From SIG480 sp045586595 (lineage in GTDB: Bacteria > Bacillota > Clostridia > Oscillospirales > JAAYXM01), in NCBI GenBank assembly GCA_045586595.1, contig JAZNAQ010000021.1, positions 1 through 18,223 on the forward strand: a stretch of DNA of 18,223 nt. The letters are read 5' to 3'. Position numbers and translations under genes: made by a program. Under the pieces are notes generated by a model. That model was not told the origin of the DNA. It was given only the letters and a program-made list of their open reading frames with translations, and made no database searches. Shown here in pieces: positions 6,843 to 12,383 of the stretch; positions within the stretch are counted from its first letter, which is position 1, and every line of letters begins with the position of its first letter.

Positions 6843-7442
6843 CTACAAGGTTTTGATTAATTTATAAAATGAACTCTTGCTTATGCCTAATCGCTTGATT
6901 GCTTCTCTCGCTGTAATTTTATCACTTTTCCAAAGTGCAGTAACTTCGTACCAATTATCGGGTAGGGTAACTCTCGGTCTACCGAGGTATTTTCCTGCAG
7001 CTTTAGCCGCATCTATGCCTTCGCGTTGCCGTTGCCTGATAGTCTGCCACTCCTGTTCGGCTATTGTACCTAATACCTCAATCAGAATATTGTTTACCAT
7101 TTCGAAAACCCATTCCTGACCTTCGGGCAAGTCCATCATTGTAGTTGGTAAATCTATAACCTTTAGTCTGATATTGTTATCTTTGAAATATTGAAGCTCG
7201 TTCTTGATGTCCGATTTGTTTCTTGATAGCCTGTCAAGAGATTTTACTACAAGAGTATCACCGCTGCGGAGCATTGCATTTTTTAATGCCTGATATCCGG
7301 CACGTTCTAAATCCTTCCCGCTCTCTTTATCACATATTATTTCACGTTCATCTGCTCCGAGTTTCTTGAATGCTTCAATCTGCCTGTCTAAGTTCTGCTC
7401 TTTACTCGAAACTCTTGCATAATAAAAAACTTTGTTATCCAT
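6843..7442 (-). CDS. Small serine recombinase of the resolvase/invertase family
   Basis: The 199-aa protein has the compact architecture of Tn3-type resolvases and DNA invertases. The catalytic domain begins YYARVSSKEQNLDRQ with catalytic S12, then SLDRLSRN (R71, R74), and a long E-helix with RQREGIDAAKAAGKYLGRPR. A C-terminal helix-turn-helix follows (about 160-199, TAREAIKRLGISKSSFYKLI). Such enzymes resolve dimers or cointegrates, or invert a segment. The ATG at 7442 is chosen because GGGAGG lies 7 nt upstream; an in-frame TTG at 7457 overlaps that site. Length is normal. A long inverted repeat immediately upstream (7463-7533) is a good candidate for its binding site. It is distinct from the large serine recombinase and may serve multimer resolution for the same element. 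Confidence 0.92.
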   Translation of the reverse strand: MDNKVFYYARVSSKEQNLDRQIEAFKKLGADEREIICDKESGKDLERAGYQALKNAMLRSGDTLVVKSLDRLSRNKSDIKNELQYFKDNNIRLKVIDLPTTMMDLPEGQEWVFEMVNNILIEVLGTIAEQEWQTIRQRQREGIDAAKAAGKYLGRPRVTLPDNWYEVTALWKSDKITAREAIKRLGISKSSFYKLIKTL

Positions 7443-7462
7443 TGCATTTCCTCCCAAAAAAG

Positions 7463-7533
7463 AAAGTGTCCAAAAAGGTCGTTGAGTTTATGGATATTTC
7501 CGTAAATTCACCGCAAACCTTAAAGGACACTTT
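7463..7533. repeat. 17-bp imperfect inverted repeat upstream of the resolvase (candidate res or operator)
   Basis: AAAGTGTCCAAAAAGGT at 7463-7479 is repeated in inverted orientation at 7517-7533 (ACCTTAAAGGACACTTT), 14 of 17 positions matching with the three mismatches at the centre. The 37-nt spacer and the place just upstream of the resolvase start fit a recombination or autoregulation site. The remaining sequence to 7690 is AT-rich and I see no gene in it. Confidence 0.6.
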
Positions 7534-7690
7534 TTCGCCTTATTTTTTAAATATTTTACTAGTACATAAAGGTAAACCTAAAACGACTCACCGTCTTCTC
7601 TTTATATATATCTCTGAAACCACGTCAACAACGAGATCAATAGCGGTTATTATAAATCTAAAAAACTTCAAATTAATTTCTCCTTTCTAC

Positions 7691-7981
7691 TTAATATTCC
7701 TCTGCTAATAGCATAGTCGAGTGTGTTTCATCATCAATTACGAAAACCTTACCAATATAAAAAGGAATATCTATGTTTAACAGATACTCCTCGTGATAGG
7801 CAGGCTCCTCCTGCTCGTGTATTATTTTTTTATTGTCATTATCTACGGTTAAGGTGAAAACTTGCAAATAATCAAGTGGTGGCGGTAAATTATCAATACA
7901 CTGCCACATAAAAAGCTGAAGTAGCGGGTTTACATTTTCACTAACTCCTTTTGTTACGAATCTTTTGTTTTGAAATTTCAT
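7691..7981 (-). CDS. DUF960 family protein
   Basis: The 96-aa protein has the DUF960 pattern: RFVTKGV near the start, LLQLFMWQCID, LDYLQVF, KKIIHEQEEPAY, and the C-terminal FVIDDETHSTMLLAEEY. This small Firmicutes family is frequent on plasmids, phages and integrative elements. Its function is not established. The start at 7981 is supported by AAGGAGG 6 nt upstream; a longer reading from 8029 has no comparable site. It is soluble, acidic and full length for the family. It is transcribed away from the excisionase-like gene on the + strand, and the 138 nt between them should hold both promoters. Confidence 0.85.
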   Translation of the reverse strand: MKFQNKRFVTKGVSENVNPLLQLFMWQCIDNLPPPLDYLQVFTLTVDNDNKKIIHEQEEPAYHEEYLLNIDIPFYIGKVFVIDDETHSTMLLAEEY

Positions 7982-8119
7982 ATTAATCCTCCTTATTGGT
8001 TTATACAAAGAAATAATATATAAACACAAAGATGTACTTTGCGAGCGGGAGAATATAAACTGTTATAAACTGACGAACACTAATATAAAACAAAAAATAA
8101 AAGAAAGGAGCGGGATTTT

Positions 8120-8293
8120 ATGTTTAAAAATGTCCCTGAAATCATGACTTTTAATGAATGTAAAGACTTATTGAAAGTCGGAAAAAACACTTTACTTGAC
8201 CTTTTGCACACCGGTCAGATAGATGCCTTTAAGTTGGGCAACCGCTGGCGTATTAGTAAATATGCCGTCATTGAGTATTTAAAATACATATAA
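8120..8293 (+). CDS. Excisionase-like helix-turn-helix protein
   Basis: The 57-aa protein is a compact winged HTH of the DNA-binding excisionase family. TFNECKDLLKVGKNTLLDLL forms the HTH and GQIDAFKLGNRWRISKYAVIEYL forms the wing, with the typical G-N-R-W-R-I motif (40-45). AAAGGAG lies 9 nt before the ATG. Such proteins direct excision with an integrase or act as small regulators. It is monocistronic and ends directly at a strong terminator. It is the only accessory-region gene besides Fic and the HD/radical SAM pair on the + strand. Confidence 0.85.
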   Translation: MFKNVPEIMTFNECKDLLKVGKNTLLDLLHTGQIDAFKLGNRWRISKYAVIEYLKYI

Positions 8294-8330
8294 AAATATC
8301 TCGTACGATTTGATTCGTACGAGATATTTT
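8293..8330. terminator. Bidirectional intrinsic terminator, 16-bp perfect stem
   Basis: Arms at 8293-8308 and 8315-8330 are perfectly complementary with a 6-nt loop; each arm includes the palindrome TCGTACGA. A and T tracts at the ends allow termination of the HTH gene (+) and of the convergent membrane-protein operon (-). Confidence 0.88.
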
Positions 8331-8343
8331 ACCCTTAATAGTT

Positions 8344-9204
8344 TTATTGCTGATAGCTTTCGATGGCAGCTTTAACCATTCCATCAAACATTGATAGCTC
8401 CTGTGATTCGCCATCTATATCAAAATAAACTAATTCCCACTCTAATGTAGTTTCAGTCTCATTTGTAATTAAATATTGAATTGTAACTTTAACTTCACTT
8501 TCATCATAAGTACATTCACCTGTAAACTCTACAACGTCTTTTCCATCTTCACTTGTAAAGTGTTCCCAAGTAGGATTAGCAAAAAAGTCATTAAATATTT
8601 CTTCGTATGTATATTCACTATCTTCTAAATTTGTTGCTTGTATTGTTTCTACATATACATCTGAATTAACAGAGATTATATCATCTTTCTGCATAGATGT
8701 TACTGAGAAGATTATTAATACAACAGAAATAATGGCTAAAAGACTTGTAAGAGTTGTTTTTCCGGAAACTGATTTTATGATTTTCTCATTTTCTGCTTCA
8801 TTTGTTTTATTTCCACTCAAATTCTCAAAAATTATATCAATCTCATTTGCCATTTTCATTTTAGGCACAATTTTCAACCAAGCTAAAAATCTACCTATAC
8901 GCGTTATTCTAAATCCATATTTAACAAGCTCACATTTCACACAACCATTTTCAAGGTAAAAAAGATGTGTACCTGTGTTTCCCACAACCTCAACTTGTTC
9001 TGTTGTATTTATAGTTGCTCCTTTTATGACATTAGAACTTGTTTCAATAATTTTATTTTTCAGTTCTTCTGCTGACGATAATTCAACAGCAATACCATCA
9101 CGATATTTGTTTTCGATTTTCCCGAGAAAGTTCGTGCCTTTAAAAAGCACTATTTGAGATAATACTGCAACAATAATCAATGCTAAAAATCCAATTAAAA
9201 TCAT
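8344..9204 (-). CDS. Two-helix membrane protein of unknown function
   Basis: The 286-aa protein has a hydrophobic N-terminal segment (about 2-21) and a second one at about 152-170. Between them is a roughly 125-aa domain with a CVKCELVKYGFRITRIGRF segment. After the second is an acidic C-terminal domain containing NPTWEHFTSEDGKDVVEF, TGECTYDESEVKVTIQY and FDIDGESQELSMFDGMV. That C-terminal domain resembles a small domain I have seen at the end of various Clostridia membrane or zinc-ribbon proteins, without known function. It is last in a minus-strand operon after a Mor-like regulator and a 61-aa membrane protein, with 32 nt to the latter. The ribosome binding site is modest (AGGGAG, 9 nt from the ATG). 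Confidence 0.75.
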   Translation of the reverse strand: MILIGFLALIIVAVLSQIVLFKGTNFLGKIENKYRDGIAVELSSAEELKNKIIETSSNVIKGATINTTEQVEVVGNTGTHLFYLENGCVKCELVKYGFRITRIGRFLAWLKIVPKMKMANEIDIIFENLSGNKTNEAENEKIIKSVSGKTTLTSLLAIISVVLIIFSVTSMQKDDIISVNSDVYVETIQATNLEDSEYTYEEIFNDFFANPTWEHFTSEDGKDVVEFTGECTYDESEVKVTIQYLITNETETTLEWELVYFDIDGESQELSMFDGMVKAAIESYQQ

Positions 9205-9236
9205 ATGTAATAGCTCCCTTCAAATATATAATGTTT

Positions 9237-9422
9237 TTATATATGAAATATTTTTCTTATAATCGCAATAGGAATGAGGACGATACCCAAAAGAAAGCCG
9301 ACAATCAATCTGGTTAAAAATAAATTACTGAATGTGCCTATTCTTATCTTGTTGGCATAGACTGTTTGTCCGGCTGCCCAATAACTCAGCACAGCATACG
9401 CAATAACTAATATAACTTCCAC
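9237..9422 (-). CDS. Small two-helix membrane protein
   Basis: The 61-aa protein consists almost entirely of two hydrophobic helices (about 3-17 and 36-55) around a short loop, with a basic end (IRKIFHI). It starts at a GTG with GGAGG 9 nt upstream. It is 23 nt downstream of the Mor-like gene and 32 nt upstream of the larger membrane protein, so the three form one operon. I do not recognise the family. It could be a holin-like or toxin-like small membrane protein or a subunit of the neighbouring one. Confidence 0.7.
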   Translation of the reverse strand: MEVILVIAYAVLSYWAAGQTVYANKIRIGTFSNLFLTRLIVGFLLGIVLIPIAIIRKIFHI

Positions 9423-9445
9423 TTTTACATTCCTCCAAAATTAAT

Positions 9446-9694
9446 TTAAACTTCACTTAGAATTTGCCTGATTCGTCTATCGGAATAGCCAAATTTCTGT
9501 GACAATTCACGAACGTTTTTGCCGTTGTAGTTTTGTTTGATGTAGTTATATATGTATTCCTTTTTATATAACTTCTGAGGAAACAAAATCTGCTGACCTT
9601 TAAACAATTTATGTATGGCAACAGCGGTTTCTGCACCTGCTGCAACGGCAATTTCCTCATAAATATCTGCAAAATCTTTTGCTTCCATTTTCAT
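9446..9694 (-). CDS. Mor-like transcriptional activator
   Basis: The 82-aa protein matches the Mor/C family first described in phage Mu. An N-terminal helical part contains GAETAVAIHKLFKGQQILFPQKL and the C-terminal HTH is NGKNVRELSQKFGYSDRRIRQILSEV. These act as dimers that activate promoters of mobile elements. The ATG at 9694 is 4 nt from GGAGG, while an in-frame ATG at 9688 is 10 nt away; either is possible. It is first in an operon with two membrane proteins and is likely to control that operon or other genes of the element. A TATAAT box lies at 9711-9716 on the minus strand. Confidence 0.82.
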   Translation of the reverse strand: MKMEAKDFADIYEEIAVAAGAETAVAIHKLFKGQQILFPQKLYKKEYIYNYIKQNYNGKNVRELSQKFGYSDRRIRQILSEV

Positions 9695-9710
9695 TTCACC
9701 TCCAACTCAT

Positions 9711-9716
9711 ATTATA
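9711..9716 (-). promoter_or_regulatory. -10 box of the Mor-like operon
   Basis: TATAAT on the minus strand lies 16 nt upstream of the Mor-like ATG. The best -35 candidate, TTGAAA (9731-9736), is only 14 nt away, so this promoter may need an activator, possibly the Mor-like protein itself. Confidence 0.4.
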
Positions 9717-9762
9717 CAACTTTAGACTTTTTTCAACGAAATTACCATTTGCAATCTTCACT

Positions 9763-9821
9763 GAAATTTACATTGTAAATTTCGGCATAAAAGATGAGTA
9801 TCTGCATATGCAGATACTCAT
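9763..9821. repeat. Two consecutive perfect palindromes between cyclase-like gene and Mor operon
   Basis: A 21-nt palindrome occupies 9763-9783 (arms GAAATTTAC/GTAAATTTC) and a perfect 28-bp palindrome occupies 9794-9821 (arm ATGAGTATCTGCAT). Both lie about 50-110 nt upstream of the Mor operon promoter. They can be terminators for the cyclase-like gene read on the minus strand (weak CTTTT tract) or paired operators for the Mor operon. Confidence 0.6.
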
Positions 9822-9939
9822 TGATAAAGATATAATATATAATTAAAAACACATAAATGTCGTATTCTAGCTTGATAAAAAAATCATTCACTCATTGTGT
9901 TATTTTTAGAGAAAAGTGAATACTAAGTCATTCTGTAAA

Positions 9940-9980
9940 GCGATAACCCACAGTTTAGTTACTCTACTAAAGGTTATTGC
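9940..9980 (-). terminator. Hairpin directly after the cyclase-like gene
   Basis: On the minus strand GCAATAACC and GGTTATCGC pair (8 Watson-Crick plus one wobble) around an inner TTTAGT/ACTAAA stem, starting one base after the stop codon. The following T tract is short. A second hairpin (9886-9892 with 9915-9921) precedes seven T residues and may be the stronger stop signal. Confidence 0.4.
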
Positions 9981-10991
9981 TTATTTAGTATGTTCGTACC
10001 ATTCTGTAGTCCTCTTATAAAAATCAAGGATATCTCCCATACCTTCTCTATTAATCTCATCAGACCAATTCTCGTGATTTTCAGAGAATTCAACAAATTT
10101 TATTGCATTTTCATAATATTTAGAGAACTTGGGATCAGTGTTCATTTTATTTATGCATTCGAGCAAGGAGTACTCCTTGAAATTAGGAGAACGTCTCCAG
10201 TATCTTGGCCAGTCAAGTACCATAGGACTGAGAAATTCTGTCTTGTTCGAATTAGGTTTCATATGTCCTGAATATGGGATAAAGTAGTCGTGGTATACAG
10301 GGTGGTAATTATTAAAGCTTCTACCAAAAGCTATGCCCATCGCATCTTGAGCAGCTTCACCTCTTGCGGCTTCAACTATTGGATTTCCGAAATACATAGA
10401 TCTGTCCTGATTCATAAGAGCCATTCCGGTAGACAAGCACCCACGTAAAGGAATTCCCGTAAGAATTGCTTGACAGAAGAAATCCATGCATGTCTGCAAA
10501 TATGATAGGTAAATTGCGTGCGACCGAAAGAAAATAGGACAGTATGATGTACCTGCTTGGGCAATTAGTAATGGATTAGGTTCGTATTTTGTGTCTCGGA
10601 GCCACATTCCTTGTTTGCTCAGTTGGTAATTAACATAGATTATAAATGTATCACTGAAATGACAAACCCGAACAAAACCATTTGCATTTGCTATTAGAGA
10701 ATTATTCTTCCAGTCTGGTGAAGTTGGGACAGGCACAACACTTCCTGCAAGACTTGAGTCTCCTTCAGGTGTTGATTTTTGTTTGTTAATTAAGTCTAAT
10801 AACTTATTATAAAGCTCTAAAATGGCCGCTGTGCCACTGTTTTCAACAAAATTAGAGAAACCAAGAATATCAAAAAGTGCAATTGAATATAGTTGTTCAT
10901 CTTTCTCTATTTCTTTTAATGCTTGTTCCACTTCTGTAGCAGATTTAAGCGAAATCCGTTCATCGTGTCTTTCTTGTTCTTTATCTTGCAT
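9981..10991 (-). CDS. Class III nucleotide-cyclase-like domain protein
   Basis: The 336-aa soluble protein shows the signature of class III adenylate/guanylate cyclases. SIALFDILGFSNFVEN has D41 as first metal Asp, and RVCHFSDTFIIYV has D114 at the second metal Asp. IPLRGCLSTGMAL (180-192) and YFGNPIVEAARGE (200-212) follow, with R210 where the transition-state Arg normally lies. The usual Asn of the VNxAxR motif appears to be Val206, and the substrate-selecting residues cannot be assigned by eye. The loop from 70 to 100 is longer than usual, and a C-terminal extension of about 120 aa (YIPYSGHMKP, W-rich) is unfamiliar. It could make a cyclic nucleotide or be a degenerate binder. GAGGAAG lies 6 nt before the ATG, and it has its own promoter with an overlapping palindrome. 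Its downstream neighbours encode a regulator and membrane proteins, which recalls Pycsar-type immunity, but no cyclic-nucleotide-binding effector is visible. Confidence 0.7.
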   Translation of the reverse strand: MQDKEQERHDERISLKSATEVEQALKEIEKDEQLYSIALFDILGFSNFVENSGTAAILELYNKLLDLINKQKSTPEGDSSLAGSVVPVPTSPDWKNNSLIANANGFVRVCHFSDTFIIYVNYQLSKQGMWLRDTKYEPNPLLIAQAGTSYCPIFFRSHAIYLSYLQTCMDFFCQAILTGIPLRGCLSTGMALMNQDRSMYFGNPIVEAARGEAAQDAMGIAFGRSFNNYHPVYHDYFIPYSGHMKPNSNKTEFLSPMVLDWPRYWRRSPNFKEYSLLECINKMNTDPKFSKYYENAIKFVEFSENHENWSDEINREGMGDILDFYKRTTEWYEHTK

Positions 10992-11042
10992 AGAAATCTT
11001 CCTCGATTTTTGTCAATTGATTAGTGCCAAAACCTTTTTATA

Positions 11043-11071
11043 ATTATACCATGATTAATCATAACTATCAA
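11043..11071 (-). promoter_or_regulatory. Promoter of the cyclase-like gene with palindromic operator in its spacer
   Basis: On the minus strand TTGATA (11066-11071) and TATAAT (11043-11048) are spaced 17 nt. The spacer contains the perfect 12-bp palindrome ATGATTAATCAT (11051-11062). A dimeric repressor bound there would block RNA polymerase, so the gene is probably tightly controlled. Confidence 0.72.
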
Positions 11072-11148
11072 TGTGAAACAAATTGGCTAACGTTCCTTAG
11101 AGAAGCAATAAAAATACGGGCATAACTTTCTGGTGTCCTATTTTTTCA

Positions 11149-11177
11149 TTGATAACGAATACATATTATGATATACT
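11149..11177 (+). promoter_or_regulatory. Promoter of the Fic gene
   Basis: TTGATA (11149-11154) and TATACT (11172-11177) are separated by 17 nt. The predicted start is about 28 nt before the ATG at 11212, leaving a short leader with AGAGAGG as ribosome binding site. Confidence 0.7.
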
Positions 11178-11211
11178 TAATATAGAAAATCCCCGAAAGA
11201 GAGGTTTTGAA

Positions 11212-11937
11212 ATGGATTTTGAAAGAATTCTCGCAAAGAAAATCAAATATGAGAGCAACAAATCCAAAATAGATTCTGTTACTCTTTCATCATATGAAAA
11301 GGATTTCGAACTACGCTTCACGCATAATTCTACGGCAATCGAAGGAAACACCCTTACTCTTATGGAAACAAAGGTTGTTCTTGAAGACGGTGTCTCCATC
11401 GGAGGTAAAGAGCTACGCGAGATTTACGAGGTTATAAATCATAAAAAAGCATACGGATATGTAAAAAAATGTATTGCAGAAAATAAAGCTCTTGACGAAA
11501 ACATCGTAAAGGATTTACACGCAATACTAACCGAGAATATTATCGTTGGTGGCATATACAGAAATCAAGAAGTCCGTATAAGCGGTGCGGGCTTTACTCC
11601 GCCGAGCGGGAACGAAATGTATATGCAGGTTAAAGCTTTTTATGAGGATTTAAAAAACAAAACCGAACTTAATCCCATAGAGCTTGCTGCATGGACACAT
11701 GCGGAGTTTGTTCGCATTCATCCATTCATAGATGGTAACGGTCGCACAAGCAGACTTCTTATGAATTATCAGTTGATGATACAAGGCTTTTTACCGGTAT
11801 CTGTTGATAAAGAGAAAAGACTTGATTACTACAACGCTTTAGAGGAATACGCGGTTAATAAGAATTTAGAACCGTTTGCAAATTTCATTGCAGAATTAGA
11901 AGAAAAGCAGTTGGATGAGTATTTGAAACTTATATAA
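11212..11937 (+). CDS. Fic domain protein, class II (self-inhibited AMPylase-type)
   Basis: Fic proteins transfer AMP or another nucleotide moiety to target proteins. The 241-aa protein has a complete Fic motif HPFIDGNGRTSRLL (H170, D174, N176, R178) and, on its N-terminal side, the inhibitory helix motif STAIEGN (40-46, S-xxx-E-G). That places the inhibitory Glu in the same chain (class II), explaining why no separate antitoxin is needed. The beta-hairpin flap region lies around 105-120 (YRNQEVRISGAGFTPPS). The start at 11212 is chosen because AGAGAGG is 7 nt upstream and a promoter overlaps the earlier in-frame ATG at 11149. It lacks an extra C-terminal HTH domain. It is a single-gene unit ending at a strong terminator (12009-12042) and is probably accessory cargo with a regulatory or stress role. 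Confidence 0.92.
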   Translation: MDFERILAKKIKYESNKSKIDSVTLSSYEKDFELRFTHNSTAIEGNTLTLMETKVVLEDGVSIGGKELREIYEVINHKKAYGYVKKCIAENKALDENIVKDLHAILTENIIVGGIYRNQEVRISGAGFTPPSGNEMYMQVKAFYEDLKNKTELNPIELAAWTHAEFVRIHPFIDGNGRTSRLLMNYQLMIQGFLPVSVDKEKRLDYYNALEEYAVNKNLEPFANFIAELEEKQLDEYLKLI

Positions 11938-12008
11938 ACCAAGTGTTTATGCGCGTTTGCGCTGTATTGTGGATATGGCACGGTGCGCTCTGCCCCTGCC
12001 ATAGTAAG

Positions 12009-12042
12009 ACCATCCATCGCATAGTGCGTTGGGTGGTTTTTT
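12009..12042 (+). terminator. Terminator of the Fic gene
   Basis: Arms ACCATCCATCGCA (12009-12021) and TGCGTTGGGTGGT (12025-12037) pair at 12 of 13 positions, counting one G-T wobble, with a 3-nt loop and a run of six T residues. It is about 70 nt past the Fic stop codon. Confidence 0.8.
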
Positions 12043-12057
12043 GTTGTTTCAAGGAAA

Positions 12058-12203
12058 GAAACCCGAGGCGCGCGGAGCGTGCCGGGTGAGGTCGCGAGCG
12101 CCGCCGGTGGCGGATGAAGCGAGCGTAACGAAGTGCTGCGGTCGGCAAGCGAGATGCGACAGCATCGAGTCGCCGGGCACCGCAAACGGGGTTGCGAAGC
12201 AAC
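12058..12203. other. GC-rich hairpin-rich block
   Basis: This roughly 145-nt block is far more GC-rich than the AT-rich accessory DNA on its left. It contains several small hairpins, such as GATGC-GACA-GCATC (12153-12166) and GTTGC-GAA-GCAAC (12191-12203), and many short CGAGC/GAAGC-like words. Reading frames through it lack ribosome binding sites. It may be a dispersed repeat common in this lineage or a structured RNA. Confidence 0.45.
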
Positions 12204-12251
12204 TTCAAGTCCTTCTGCCCCTGCCATCCATATCCACAATTTTGGGTATGT

Positions 12252-12281
12252 AAAACCACAGTGAATTTTCACTGTGGTTTT
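12252..12281. terminator. Bidirectional terminator similar to the one at 2440
   Basis: A 12-bp perfect stem (AAAACCACAGTG / CACTGTGGTTTT) with a 6-nt loop AATTTT. It is nearly the same as the hairpin at 2440-2467. It marks the right edge of the junction element and would stop minus-strand reading from the AraC gene. Confidence 0.82.
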
Positions 12282-12296
12282 CTTTATACATAACTT

Positions 12297-12360
12297 ACTT
12301 GAAGTATGCAAAATCCTGTTGGCATATCAGACAAGATCGCCCGAGCTGGGGCTTCAATGT
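12297..12360 (-). pseudogene. Decayed 3'-end fragment of a sugar isomerase/epimerase gene
   Basis: The + strand sequence at 12297-12326 matches 15190-15220, the 3' end of the intact isomerase gene, at 30 of 31 positions, with one base deleted in the copy. The similarity continues more weakly to about 12360. On the minus strand the copy reads IEAPARA.. where the intact gene reads IESPRSG.., then a one-base frameshift, then QDFAYFK followed by a stop. The rest of the gene is absent, being replaced by the AraC gene. It is a truncated paralogue or duplication scar. Confidence 0.72.
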
Positions 12361-12383
12361 TGCGTAGTGATGTCTCACAGACC

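Larger units (their letters stand above)
11966..12240. repeat. Non-coding junction element with 13-bp inverted repeats and tRNA-3'-end-like direct repeats
   Basis: ATTGTGGATATGG (11966-11978) and its exact inverse complement CCATATCCACAAT (12228-12240) bound this stretch. Just inside, TCTGCCCCTGCCAT is directly repeated at 11989-12002 and 12214-12227. The right copy extends left to TTCAAGT (12205-12211), giving a perfect tRNA 3' end layout: T-loop TTCAAGT, T-stem CCTTC, acceptor TGCCCCT, discriminator G, CCA. No tRNA body is present. Between the copies lie the Fic terminator and a GC-rich block. This looks like a mobile-repeat or attachment-site remnant rather than a gene. Antisense open frames here (for example AGAEGLE) simply read the tRNA-like sequence backwards. 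Confidence 0.6.

Noticed and set aside
6843..7442. IS607-type transposase
   Set aside because: The HTH lies at the C terminus as in resolvases, not at the N terminus as in IS607 TnpA, and no TnpB gene follows.
7370..7708. 112-aa + strand frame upstream of the resolvase
   Set aside because: It overlaps the resolvase start in antisense, has no ribosome binding site and covers the inverted repeat and promoter region.
12205..12227. Complete tRNA gene
   Set aside because: Only the 3' third fits a tRNA; the expected GAAGG T-stem strand, anticodon arm and AGGGGCA 5' acceptor strand are absent upstream.
11829..12311. Long minus-strand open frames through the junction, one reading AGAEGLE
   Set aside because: They read a tRNA-3'-end-like sequence and GC-rich repeats in antisense, overlap the Fic 3' end and have no ribosome binding site; such frames are known annotation artefacts.
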